Positions 56,124 through 64,000 of a DNA stretch of 64,000 nucleotides are shown piece after piece. The notes under the pieces were generated by a model. It was not told where the DNA came from. It searched no databases and saw nothing but the letters and a program-made list of their open reading frames with translations. Source of the DNA: Collinsella stercoris DSM 13279 (GTDB lineage: Bacteria > Actinomycetota > Coriobacteriia > Coriobacteriales > Coriobacteriaceae). The DNA lies in contig NZ_CP085935.1 of the NCBI RefSeq assembly GCF_020735465.1, positions 868,001 to 932,000 on the forward strand, read 5' to 3'. The translations under genes and the position numbers were made by a program. Every line of letters begins with the position of its first letter. Position 1 is the stretch's first letter.

Positions 56124-57713
56124 ATGGAGACCTGCACAGGCGGCGCGGGTTTCAGCCAAGCGAACGGGGCGCGCGAAACGGGGCGCGGCGTCCGTCTCCA
56201 AGGCGAGCGGGAGCACGGACGTGAGCGCGTCTACATCTGCATCGACCTCAAGACGTTCTACGCCTCCGTCGAGTGCGTGGAGCGCGGGCTCGACCCGTTC
56301 ACGCAAAACCTGGTGGTTGCGGACACCGCGCGCGGCACCTCGACCATCTGCCTGGCCATCACGCCCGCCATGAAGAAGCTCGGCGTGCGCAACCGCTGCC
56401 GCATCTTCGAGATCCCGCAGAACATCGACTACATCGCCGCCAAGCCCCGCATGCGCCACTACATGGAGATGTCGGCGCGCATATACGGCATCTACCTCGA
56501 ATACGTGAGCCCGCAGGACATCCACGTGTACTCGATCGACGAGTGTTTCATCGACGCGACCCCCTACCTGCCGCTCTACGGCCTCAGCGCGCGACAGTTC
56601 GCCGACGAGCTGCGCGGCGCCGTATTCGCCCGCACGGGCATCACGGCGACCGCCGGTATCGGCCCCAACCTCTTTTTGGCGAAGGTCGCGCTCGACATCA
56701 CCGCCAAGCACGCGCCCGACGGCATCGGCGTGCTGGACCAAGAGCGCTTTCGGCAAGACGTGTGGAGGCACCGCCCCATCACGGACATCTGGGGGATCGG
56801 CCCGGGCATCGCCAGCCGCCTCGCCAAATACCGCGTCCACGACCTCATGGGCGTTGCGGCCCTGGACGAGCGCATCCTCTACCGCGAGTTCGGCGTGAAC
56901 GCCGAGTACCTCATCGACCACGCGCATGGCCGGGAGCCCTGCACCATCGCCGAGATCCAGGCGTACCGCCCCCAGGCGAGCTCGATGGTGAACGGCCAGG
57001 TGCTCTCCCGCAACTACAGCTACGACGAGGCCCTCACCGTCCTGCGCGAGATGGTGGACGCCTCCGTGCTCGATCTGGTCGACCAGGGCGTGGTAGCCAG
57101 CTCGATATCGCTCTACGTGGGGTACGCGAGCGAGGCGCGCGAGGTGCGCCGCCTGGATGTGAGCGGCAGCGCCTCCTACCGCGATGGCTGCGGAAGACGG
57201 CGCAGCAGCACGGCGGAGGACATCCCGCGCAGCACCTCCCGCCCGGGACAGGGAGGGACGGGGCGACGCCCGCAGGCGGGCCCGGGCGCCACGCGCGACC
57301 TCATGGCCGAGGCCGCCCGGGGCGACGAGACGTTCACCGGCGAACACGGCACACGGCGCGTGGGCGCCAAGAGCGGCTACGCGCACGCCGGCAAGCAGCA
57401 CAAGCTGGGAGAACGCACCAATTCGCGCAGGAGGCTCATGGCCTACTTCGAGCAGCTGTACGCGGAGTCGGTCGATCCCCGGCGCCCCGTCAAGCGCATC
57501 AGCATCGGCTTTGGCGACCTGCTGCCCGAGGAGCTCGCGACCGTCGACCTGTTCACCGACGTCGAGGCCGAGGCGCGCGAGCGCGACCTGCAAAAGGCGA
57601 TCATCGGCGTCAAGGGGCGCTACGGCAAAAACGCGCTCGTGATGGGCAGGAGCCTGCGCCCCGAGGCCACGGGGCGGGAGCGCAACGAGCAGGTGGGAGG
57701 ACACCATGCATGA
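56124..57713 (+). CDS. Y-family DNA polymerase (UmuC/UvrX type)
   Basis: 529 aa translesion polymerase. Metal-binding D41 in ICIDLKTFYASVE and D139-E140 in YSIDECFID; helix-hairpin-helix segment DIWGIGPGIASRLAKY. About 40 extra N-terminal residues and a basic low-complexity insertion (about 350-400) in the little-finger region are unusual. SOS control by the LexA boxes upstream. Ends 8 bp inside the YolD-like gene, its usual partner in Gram-positives. Confidence 0.92.
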   Translation: METCTGGAGFSQANGARETGRGVRLQGEREHGRERVYICIDLKTFYASVECVERGLDPFTQNLVVADTARGTSTICLAITPAMKKLGVRNRCRIFEIPQNIDYIAAKPRMRHYMEMSARIYGIYLEYVSPQDIHVYSIDECFIDATPYLPLYGLSARQFADELRGAVFARTGITATAGIGPNLFLAKVALDITAKHAPDGIGVLDQERFRQDVWRHRPITDIWGIGPGIASRLAKYRVHDLMGVAALDERILYREFGVNAEYLIDHAHGREPCTIAEIQAYRPQASSMVNGQVLSRNYSYDEALTVLREMVDASVLDLVDQGVVASSISLYVGYASEAREVRRLDVSGSASYRDGCGRRRSSTAEDIPRSTSRPGQGGTGRRPQAGPGATRDLMAEAARGDETFTGEHGTRRVGAKSGYAHAGKQHKLGERTNSRRRLMAYFEQLYAESVDPRRPVKRISIGFGDLLPEELATVDLFTDVEAEARERDLQKAIIGVKGRYGKNALVMGRSLRPEATGRERNEQVGGHHA

Positions 57714-58203
57714 CGAGAGGCGGCGACGCGGCGGTGTGGGGCAGCCCACCTGGGCTCCCCTCGACGCAGGCGCCGCGCGGGGACAAGACCACGGCACCGC
57801 GGCGAGCCGGCAGGGCGGGGCGGCGCCCGCGGCGGGATTCACCGCGAACGGGCGGCCGCGCGCCAGTCGCGCCGCCCAGTTCATGCCCTTCGCGGCCCTC
57901 ACGGGTTATTACGAGCTGGCGCGGCGGCAAGAGCGCATCACCGAAGAGCGCCACGAGCTCACCGAGGACGAGGCGATCGCGCTCTCGCGCACCATCACGC
58001 AGATCAAGAAGGGCGACCTGGTCCGCGTGACCTATTACGACTGGGATGCCTACCGGACCGTGTCCGGCATGGTCGCGCGCATCGACACGACGTTTCGCCG
58101 GCTGCAGGTGGTGCAGACCGTCATACCCTTCGACGATATCCGCAACATCGAGCGCGATGCGCATGGAACGGGCCATAATGGACATACGGGACACGCCATA
58201 TGA
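57706..58203 (+). CDS. YolD-like protein
   Basis: 165 aa. The YolD motif RAAQFMPFAALTGYYELARRQE starts at about residue 55, after a disordered Gly/Ala-rich leader longer than usual; the C-terminal half (KKGDLVRVTYYDWDAYRTVSGMV) is the conserved beta domain. YolD proteins accompany UmuC/UvrX polymerases and are thought to play the UmuD-like role. Overlaps the polymerase gene. Confidence 0.85.
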   Translation: MHDERRRRGGVGQPTWAPLDAGAARGQDHGTAASRQGGAAPAAGFTANGRPRASRAAQFMPFAALTGYYELARRQERITEERHELTEDEAIALSRTITQIKKGDLVRVTYYDWDAYRTVSGMVARIDTTFRRLQVVQTVIPFDDIRNIERDAHGTGHNGHTGHAI

Positions 58204-58214
58204 CGGGAGGAATC

Positions 58215-58853
58215 ATGGATAACGTGCAACGCGCGGCGCACCGCGCAACGGCGAGCGCCATCATACGAAAGCTGTCTTTGCGCAACATGACCGGGCACTA
58301 CTGCGACACGGCGCACGAGGCCGTCGCGCTCGCGCAGAGCCTGGTGGCGCCCGGCCAGAGCGTCACATGGGGCGGCAGCGTCTCGTTCACCCAAAGCGGC
58401 ATCAAGGCGGCCCTCGAGGCCGACGGGCACACCATGATCGACCGCGCCCTCGCCACGACGCCCGAGGAGCAGGAGGAGATGTGGCGGCGCCAGGTGAGCG
58501 CCGACTGGTTCTTCATGGGCGCCAACGCCATCACCCTCGACGGCGAGCTCGTGAACATCGACGGCAACGCCAATCGCCTCGCCCTGCTGCTCCACGGCCC
58601 CAAGCACGTGTGCGTCATCGCGGGCATGAACAAGGTCGTCGCCGACGTCGAGAGCGGCCTCAAGCGCATCCGCACCGTGACCTGCCCGCTCAACGCGGCG
58701 CGCCTGCACACGGCCACGCCCTGCGAGCTCACGGGCGTCTGCGCAGACTGCCACGCCAAGGGCTGCATGTGCTGCCAGGAAGTCATCACGCGGCACTCGC
58801 GCCACGCCGACCGCATACACGTCGTGCTCGTGGGCGAGAGCCTGGGCTACTAA
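58215..58853 (+). CDS. LUD-domain protein (LutC-like/DUF162)
   Basis: 212 aa. SVTWGGSVSFTQSGIKAALEADGH and DWFFMGANAITLDGELVNIDGNANR are LUD-domain hallmarks. The C-terminus has a Cys-rich cluster (CELTGVCADCHAKGCMCC) that may bind metal. LUD proteins take part in lactate oxidation in LutABC, but this short stand-alone type is uncharacterised. GGGAGG precedes ATG 58215, 11 bp after the YolD-like gene. Confidence 0.87.
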   Translation: MDNVQRAAHRATASAIIRKLSLRNMTGHYCDTAHEAVALAQSLVAPGQSVTWGGSVSFTQSGIKAALEADGHTMIDRALATTPEEQEEMWRRQVSADWFFMGANAITLDGELVNIDGNANRLALLLHGPKHVCVIAGMNKVVADVESGLKRIRTVTCPLNAARLHTATPCELTGVCADCHAKGCMCCQEVITRHSRHADRIHVVLVGESLGY

Positions 58854-58868
58854 CGCGAAAGGACACCC

Positions 58869-60110
58869 GTGAACAACTTCACCTTCTGCTCCCCCACCAA
58901 ATTCGTGTTCGGGCGCGGGGTCACCGACCATGTGGGCGAGGAGCTCGCCGCAGCGGGCCACACCCGGGCCCTCATCGTCTACGGACAGGGTTCCGTCGTG
59001 CGCACCGGGACGCTTGCGCGCGTCATAGCGTCCCTCGATGCGGCGGGAGTCTCGCATGTCGAGCTCGGCGGCGTGCGCCCCAACCCCGAGATCGGGCTCG
59101 TGCGCGAGGGCGTCGCCCTGGCGCGCGCCGAGCAGGTGGATGTCATCTTGCCGGTCGGCGGCGGTTCGGCCATGGATTGCGCCAAGGCCATCGCGATCGG
59201 GGCCTGCTACGACGGCGACCCGTGGGATTTCTGGGCAAAGAAGGCGACCGTCTCGCGCTGCCTGCCGGTCGCGGCCGTGGTGACCATCCCCGCATCGGGA
59301 TCGGAGGCGTCCAACTCCTGCGTGATCAGCAACGACGAGGTGGGGCTCAAATGCGGCTGCAACAGCGAGCTCATCCGCCCCGCCCTCGCATTCCTCGACC
59401 CCGAGCTCACGTTCACCCTGCCGCCCTACCAGACGGCGGCCGGCGTCACCGACATGATCGCCCACATCATGGAGCGCTTCTTCTCCGGCGAGACCGCGGT
59501 TCACGCCACGGACAACCTCGCCTGCGGCCTCATCCGGGCCGCCATCGACGCCGCCGAGGTCGTGATGGCGGACCCCAAGAACTACGACGCGCGCGCCGAG
59601 CTCATGTGGATTGGAACCCTGGCCCACAACGGCATCGCGGGCTGCGGCCTGGGCATTCCCGGAAAGCGCGACGGCGACTGGACCTGCCACGGCCTCGAGC
59701 ACGAGCTCTCCGCCCTCGATCCCGCCATCACGCACGGGGCGGGCCTTGCCGTGATCTTCCCCGCATGGATGCGCCATGTGTGGACGTCCCATCCCGAGCG
59801 GTTCCTGACCTTTGGCGCGGAGGTCTTCGGCATCGAGCCGGTCGACCCGGACGTGGACGACCTGTCCGACATCGATGAGGAAGTCACGCCCGAGCGCGCC
59901 GTCCACGACGCCGTCGAGGCCACCATCGACGCGCTGCAGGAGTTCTTCATATCCATCGGCATGCCCGAGACGCTCGGCGAGCTCGGCGTCACCGAGAAGG
60001 ATATCGACCAGCTCCTCGCGGGCCTCAAGGTCAACCGAGGCGAGTCGTTCGGTACGTTCGCAGCCCTCACGCTCGAGGACGCGCGAACGATCTACGAAAG
60101 CGCGCTGTAG
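58869..60110 (+). CDS. Iron-containing alcohol dehydrogenase (YugJ/BdhA-like)
   Basis: 413 aa group III ADH. NAD motif VGGGSAMDCAKAIA and iron ligands from ITH (about 286) and other conserved His/Asp (TDMIAHIMERFF, HGLEHELSA). Closest to butanol or lactaldehyde-type dehydrogenases. GTG start with GAAAGGA. 15 bp after the LUD gene, so the two probably work together or at least share a transcript. Confidence 0.92.
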   Translation: MNNFTFCSPTKFVFGRGVTDHVGEELAAAGHTRALIVYGQGSVVRTGTLARVIASLDAAGVSHVELGGVRPNPEIGLVREGVALARAEQVDVILPVGGGSAMDCAKAIAIGACYDGDPWDFWAKKATVSRCLPVAAVVTIPASGSEASNSCVISNDEVGLKCGCNSELIRPALAFLDPELTFTLPPYQTAAGVTDMIAHIMERFFSGETAVHATDNLACGLIRAAIDAAEVVMADPKNYDARAELMWIGTLAHNGIAGCGLGIPGKRDGDWTCHGLEHELSALDPAITHGAGLAVIFPAWMRHVWTSHPERFLTFGAEVFGIEPVDPDVDDLSDIDEEVTPERAVHDAVEATIDALQEFFISIGMPETLGELGVTEKDIDQLLAGLKVNRGESFGTFAALTLEDARTIYESAL

Positions 60111-60431
60111 CTACACACCGCTGGCGTTTAAAGGGATGCGCACCGACCACACGCCGTCGTCTCCCACGGGGAGACGCGCCAGCCACGCGCCGCAGCGGAC
60201 CGCCAGCCACACGCCGCAACCCCGCCCAAAGAGAAACGCCGGCCAGACGCCGCAGCCGCTCACAGGGGGATGCACCAACCACGCCTCGCGGCCGCCCGCA
60301 AAGGGCGACCTGAGAAAGCGCTGCCACGCCCACTCGATGCAGCTGTCCGCAGTGCAATGCACGGAAGCGCTCAACTGCTTGCAAGATGAAGACCGACGTA
60401 AGCCTTGGGACAAAGAAGACCCGTGCCAGAG
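60111..60431. repeat. Degenerate repeat field downstream of the alcohol dehydrogenase
   Basis: Five degenerate copies of a 19-bp unit (CGCCAGCCACACGCCGCAG) at 60139, 60177, 60201, 60237 and 60271, spaced 24-38 bp. No gene is supported in the 417-bp gap; open frames on both strands are shadows of the repeats. Confidence 0.6.
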
Positions 60432-60473
60432 AAAAGCCCCACGCGCGCAAGACACCGCAAGCGCACGTGGGGC
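60432..60473 (-). terminator. Terminator of the large membrane protein gene
   Basis: GCCCCACG/CGTGGGGC stem extended by GCGC/GCGC across a mismatch; on the minus strand it is followed by TTTTCTC. Confidence 0.75.
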
Positions 60474-60527
60474 GATTCGGCAAAGACCAACTCTCAAGGT
60501 CTTTCGTAGGACCGTTCGTCGCCGCCG

Positions 60528-62684
60528 TTATGCCGCGTCCGACATCTCGGAACGCGACGCCTCGGCACCGGACACCTCCGAACCCTCAGCGCCGCTCTCG
60601 TCCGCACCGGCAGAGGGCTTCGCACGCTTGCCGCCCAAACTGGTCACCGTGCGAAGTCCGGACGCATCCGCGGCCCCATCCTCGTCGTTCTTCCCGTCGC
60701 TCGGCTTGGCGTAGCCCAATGTCACCTGATCGCCCACGCCGTAGCGCACGATGTCCACCAGTCCGGGCAGCTCAACGTCATAAATCGCACTGTCACCCTC
60801 AAGCGTGAGGTAGAAGTGCGAGTTCCCGTCGATGACGGCCTGCGCCATGGACTCGATCGTGCCCGACACCTCGACCTCGGCGCCCGACTGGGCGACCTCC
60901 TCCTTCGAGAGCGCGCCCGAGGAGGCGAGCATCTGCAGATAGCTCTCCTGCGTGGCCGCCACCGTGGAGCCGGTCGCCACGCTCTGGTAGTGCTCGACGT
61001 TGATCATGGCGTACATCTTGACGAGCCCCGCGCTGTCCTTGAGGGCCATGAAGTAGGTGGGCTGCCCAGCAACGTTCAGCAGCAACGGATACGTGGCCTG
61101 ATACCGCAGGTTCTGCACCTGGCCCTCGGCGGAGGCCATCGCGGAATCCTCGGTGGCACCCGCCACCGGATAGTAATGGGACTCGCCCGTGCGCTGGTTC
61201 ACCAAGATGAAGCCCACGTTGGAGCTGTCCGCGGTCACGGAGCTCACGCCGGTGTAGAGGTAGATGTCATCGCCTTGCGCCAGGTAGTTGTAGCCCAGCT
61301 CGCCATCGGTGCCCTGCGTGGTGCGCACCACGCCCTGCTGGCCGAGCCAGGAGTTGAGCCAGCCGTTCTTGTATGCGCCGCTCCAGTTGTACTGCTCGAT
61401 AATCAAATCGCTCGGATACGCACGGTCCACCCACGTGGGGCAATCCTTGATGGCGTAGTCGGCCGTCTCGCCCGTGCAGGCGTTCACGAGCACCACGCGC
61501 TGGATGGTCGTTCCCTCGAACAGCCCGATGGTGCGGCGCTGCACGGGGAACACCCACCAGGGCGTGCCGTCCTCGTCAAGCTCGAAGCTCTTCTGGTCGA
61601 ACATGTAGGTGGGGTACTTGAGCTGCACGTAGCGGTCGACGTTGCGCGCGAGCGGCTCGCTCTCGGAGTAGCGGATGGGATCCTTGAGGCGCACGACCTC
61701 GGCCTCCTGCGTGACCATATCGACCAGCACGTAGGCGGGGATGCCCTCGGAGCGGTTTCTCAGCCACTTGAACAGATCGGCGTACGTGAGCGGGCTCACG
61801 CGCACGGGGCGGCCCTGGTAGTTGATCTGGCTGTAGGCATCGGAGATCTCGAACTGGCTCACGAACTCCGGAATGGATCCCATGGCGCGCGAACCAAGCA
61901 GCTGGGCGGACGCGCGGTCGATCACGGGCACGTCCTCGTAGTCGACCTCCTGGATGTCCTCGGCAAAATCGCCCTCGGTGGTATCGAGGACCGTGGCGTA
62001 GCGCTCGGCATTGCCGGGCATGAACGGCTCGCCCATGAGCACGCCGATAAAGAACGCCAGAATCACGCCGAGGGGCAGCAGGGTCAGACGGTTCAGGAGC
62101 GTGGCATGGCGCACGGAGCGCAGGGACGCGACCTTGAGCCACACCACCGCAACGATGGCGATGAGGATGATCCAGCTCCACACACGGGGGCTGTGCACAT
62201 TGAGCGCCGGATGGAACCACCAGTAGCTCACCGCGGCGGCAGCGGCAATCGCCACGAGCAGGATGACGAAGGCGCGACGGCTCCATTGCGCCATGCGCTC
62301 CATGAACGGGGCAACGGGGATATCCGGGCGAACGCGCGCCGAGCGGCCCGCCCCTTTGGCCTTTGCGCGGGCGGCCTTCTTGCGCTCGCGAGCGGAATTC
62401 TTGCGTTCGCCAGCAGATTTCCCGCGGTCACGGGCGGACGCGCCAAACTTCGCCGAGGCGCCAGTCCGCGCCGAGGCGCCATTGCCCTCGGAGTCGCCAG
62501 CCCCTCGCGATGAACGCGGGCCTTCCTGCGAATTCGAGCCGGCGGAGGAGCTGTCGGATGAAGCCCCGGATGAAGCGCCAGCTGGGATGTCCTCCACCTC
62601 GACCTCCACATCAATGGGCTCCTCACCTCCCGGTACCTCGACACCGGCGCGGCGCAGCATCTCCAAAATCTCGTCATGGTTCAT
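60528..62684 (-). CDS. Large membrane protein of unknown function
   Basis: 718 aa. A disordered, Ser/Ala/Lys-rich N-terminus (about 125 residues, with repeats of GASAR type) precedes three membrane helices at about 139-156, 169-184 and 201-218, then a soluble domain of about 480 residues with repeated beta-type blocks (GTPWWVFPVQRRTIGLFEGTTI, DDIYLYTGVSSVTADSSNVG). A Ser/Glu-rich tail ends it. No family recognised with confidence. The ATG at 62684 is chosen; its ribosome-binding site is inside a hairpin (62692-62728). Confidence 0.75.
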   Translation of the reverse strand: MNHDEILEMLRRAGVEVPGGEEPIDVEVEVEDIPAGASSGASSDSSSAGSNSQEGPRSSRGAGDSEGNGASARTGASAKFGASARDRGKSAGERKNSARERKKAARAKAKGAGRSARVRPDIPVAPFMERMAQWSRRAFVILLVAIAAAAAVSYWWFHPALNVHSPRVWSWIILIAIVAVVWLKVASLRSVRHATLLNRLTLLPLGVILAFFIGVLMGEPFMPGNAERYATVLDTTEGDFAEDIQEVDYEDVPVIDRASAQLLGSRAMGSIPEFVSQFEISDAYSQINYQGRPVRVSPLTYADLFKWLRNRSEGIPAYVLVDMVTQEAEVVRLKDPIRYSESEPLARNVDRYVQLKYPTYMFDQKSFELDEDGTPWWVFPVQRRTIGLFEGTTIQRVVLVNACTGETADYAIKDCPTWVDRAYPSDLIIEQYNWSGAYKNGWLNSWLGQQGVVRTTQGTDGELGYNYLAQGDDIYLYTGVSSVTADSSNVGFILVNQRTGESHYYPVAGATEDSAMASAEGQVQNLRYQATYPLLLNVAGQPTYFMALKDSAGLVKMYAMINVEHYQSVATGSTVAATQESYLQMLASSGALSKEEVAQSGAEVEVSGTIESMAQAVIDGNSHFYLTLEGDSAIYDVELPGLVDIVRYGVGDQVTLGYAKPSDGKNDEDGAADASGLRTVTSLGGKRAKPSAGADESGAEGSEVSGAEASRSEMSDAA

Positions 62685-62691
62685 GCGAACG

Positions 62692-62728
62692 ATCATCCCT
62701 CCATATACAGACAGTATGGAGGGATGAT
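62692..62728 (-). promoter_or_regulatory. Perfect 14-bp hairpin sequestering a ribosome-binding site
   Basis: ATCATCCCTCCATA (62692-62705) and TATGGAGGGATGAT (62715-62728) are fully complementary with a 9-nt loop. In the minus-strand mRNA, GGAGGG lies in the 3' arm, 7 nt plus part of the stem before ATG 62684. No T-run, so not a terminator. Suggests translational control, for example by temperature, a small RNA or a protein. Confidence 0.75.
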
Positions 62729-62788
62729 ACCCAGTTCGATCAGGCCCCAACGCGGATCATTTAAACCAGCCCACACGCGGCCGCTCTG

Positions 62789-63075
62789 CACCCGGCACTA
62801 GCACGTGCCCGCTCCGCACCCGGCACTAGCACGTGCCCGGCAGCGTTACACACACGGTGTCAACGCACCCGGCAGCGTTGCGCACACGGCATCCGCGCGC
62901 ACGGCGTCAACGCACGCGGCAGCGTTGCGCACGCGGGGTCAATGCGCACACGGCCTCAACACACACGCTACCGGTATGCACGGCGTAAATGCACGCGGTG
63001 CCAACGCGCACACGGTTCCAGCGCGCACACGGTGTCAACGCACACGGCACCGGCATGCATGATGCCAACGCACAA
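62789..63075. repeat. Degenerate minisatellite field
   Basis: Starts with an exact 28-bp tandem duplication (GCACCCGGCACTAGCACGTG core, 62789 and 62817), then many degenerate copies of an approximately 17-bp motif like CGCACACGGTGTCAACGCAC up to about 63075. All frames through it give low-complexity shadows, so no gene is called. Confidence 0.8.
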
Positions 63076-63189
63076 ACAGGCCTCACCCGCACGCAATTCT
63101 CTCGCGCAAGGACCCTCACGCACGAGCCCTGTCTGCGCACAAGAGGCCTCCACTCCCCACCCGTGGTCATTATCCAAAGGTTGGAGAAT

Positions 63190-63472
63190 GTAGGATATGA
63201 ACGATTGTTTTTTCTGGACTCAAATCCTCTTATCATCTCCGCAGGTAAACGGCATGACAAAAACGGAGGATATGAATGATTCGTTCATATCCTCCGCCAG
63301 CGCCAATGAAATCGTTCACAACCTCCGGTCGTTCATATCCTCCTGCCGTTCATACCCTCCAACCGTTCATATCCTCCCAATAGGTCAAATCAGGACCCAC
63401 GTCGTTCTGCCCGCGTCGAGCGACCGCATCGCCATGATCCTCCCAACAGGTCAAATCAGGACCCACGTCGTT
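63190..63472. repeat. Array of GTTCATATCCTCC repeats and a 65-bp duplication
   Basis: GTTCATATCCTCC or close variants at 63283, 63314, 63331, 63348 and 63365 (last four exactly 17 bp apart), with inverted copies at 63190-63202 and 63265-63277 forming a 12-bp hairpin with the first. AGGTCAAATCAGGACCCACG and its neighbours occur twice, at 63382 and 63448. Locally AT-richer. Iteron-like in layout. Confidence 0.8.
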
Positions 63473-63604
63473 AGGGCTCCTTAGGTGCGCTGTCAGGGCC
63501 CCTTATGTGCACCGTCAAACCTCCTTAAGCGCGCTGTTAGGGCCCCTTAAGCGCGCTGCCAAATCTCCTTAGATGCGCCGCTGGCTTTCCCCGGATGCGT
63601 CGCT
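63473..63604. repeat. Six 22-bp tandem repeats
   Basis: Units of exactly 22 bp begin at 63473, 63495, 63517, 63539, 63561 and 63583 (type AGGGCCCCTTAAGCGCGCTG plus two bases). The array runs to the stop codon of the following minus-strand gene. Confidence 0.88.
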
Positions 63605-63986
63605 AGGCCTCCTTGGACACCGTGAAGAACAGCCAGCCGACCATGATGGCGATGCCGCCCCAAATGAGAATCTGGCTCCACGCAGTCATGACAAGGAACA
63701 AGCTGGCAAACGCCGCGACGAGCGTGACGGCACCCACCACCAAGACAAACCGCAAACGTACATCAAGCTCTCCGGCAACCGCCTCCGCGCGAGCATTGTA
63801 GGAGGCGACATCGATGCGGCGCGCCATGAGGTGCCCGTACATAGCCACGAGCGTAGCAGCGGCAAGACACACCACCAAAGAGCTCAGGCCGCCCGACACG
63901 TGCTGCAGCGCGGTGCTCTGAATGGCGGCGATAGCCGCCCCAAGCGCCGCGAGCGCCCAGGCCGCACCGCGAGAGAACGCGCTCAA
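63603..63986 (-). CDS. Small membrane protein, possibly partial at the window edge
   Basis: 127 aa from a TTG near the window end; the true start may lie outside. Four membrane segments in two hairpins (WALAALGAAIAAIQ; LVVCLAAATLVAMYGHLM; RFVLVVGAVTLVAAFASLFLV; ILIWGGIAIMVGWLFFTV). No family recognised. Its stop codon falls in the last 22-bp repeat unit. Confidence 0.55.
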   Translation of the reverse strand: MSAFSRGAAWALAALGAAIAAIQSTALQHVSGGLSSLVVCLAAATLVAMYGHLMARRIDVASYNARAEAVAGELDVRLRFVLVVGAVTLVAAFASLFLVMTAWSQILIWGGIAIMVGWLFFTVSKEA

Positions 63987-64000
63987 GCGACGCGCCCGCA

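Noticed and set aside
62805-63260. Several 60-120-codon open frames on both strands
   Set aside because: They are translations of the degenerate minisatellite and lack start signals or domains.
63283-63377. CRISPR array
   Set aside because: Repeats of 13 bp with 4-bp gaps leave no room for spacers, and no cas gene is near.

Overview
The window is high-GC DNA, densely coded on both strands, and reads like the chromosome of a strictly anaerobic, fermentative Coriobacteriia (Collinsella-like) bacterium. The taxonomic inference rests on gene content: a sufCBDSU iron-sulfur operon under a divergent Rrf2 regulator, a NifU-like/GGGtGRT protein pair, both D- and L-lactate-type dehydrogenases, a cellobiose PTS, long-tailed Rho, and no respiratory genes. 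There are no rRNA genes, no recognisable insertion sequences and no CRISPR array.

Layout. 0.1-6.3 kb: Rrf2 regulator and sufC-sufB-sufD-sufS-sufU. 6.3-9.4 kb: four-gene osmoprotectant ABC transporter. 9.5-12.9 kb: membrane flippase-like protein, then the scaffold/GGGtGRT pair closed by a strong terminator. 13-16.5 kb: a 2-hydroxyacid dehydrogenase and an FrdA/NadB-like flavoprotein that carries four 23-residue tandem repeats. 16.5-17.4 kb: tRNA-His and two tRNA-Lys genes bracketed by two inverted 89-bp hairpin elements. 17.4-20.3 kb: VanZ protein, an Ala-rich membrane protein, an SDR. 20.5-25.1 kb: rho and argS. 25.1-28.6 kb: CarD regulator, a possible small RNA, HD protein, proA, and a DUF2442/DUF4160 pair. 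28.8-34.5 kb: a beta-glucoside PTS operon (regulator, EIIA, EIIB, EIIC, GH1 glucosidase) whose PRD regulator is split by a 12-nt G tract. 34.8-39.2 kb: proB, nicotinate phosphoribosyltransferase, a tail-anchored protein, a radical SAM protein. 39.3-45.7 kb: a structured RNA candidate, tRNA-Ala, an rRNA/tRNA m5U methyltransferase, DJ-1, Maf, a 119-bp palindromic element, P1 peptidase, DUF1648 protein, and a frameshifted APC transporter. 45.8-52.9 kb: EIIA-Glc-like fragment, nucleoid protein, Crp regulator, DUF2974 hydrolase, ldh, aminotransferase, membrane protein. 52.9-60.1 kb: NAD synthetase, PAP2 phosphatase, and a LexA-box-controlled Y-family polymerase/YolD pair followed closely by LUD and iron alcohol dehydrogenase genes. 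60.1-64 kb: a large membrane protein whose ribosome-binding site lies inside a perfect hairpin, flanked by several degenerate tandem-repeat fields.

How the parts fit. Iron-sulfur cluster building (suf operon and probably the GGGtGRT pair) would supply the radical SAM enzyme and the Cys-rich methyltransferase. NAD salvage (pncB-type gene, nadE) feeds the lactate and alcohol dehydrogenases that balance fermentation of imported beta-glucosides. proA and proB (proline synthesis) and the osmoprotectant transporter serve osmotic balance.

The most unusual signals are (1) the G12 tract that puts the PTS regulator out of frame, compatible with phase variation, (2) the in-frame 23-aa repeat expansion in the flavoprotein, (3) paired hairpin elements around the tRNA cluster, (4) a 14-bp hairpin that sequesters a ribosome-binding site, and (5) periodic repeat arrays near 63 kb. 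Gene starts were chosen from visible ribosome-binding sites and often differ from the longest open frame.
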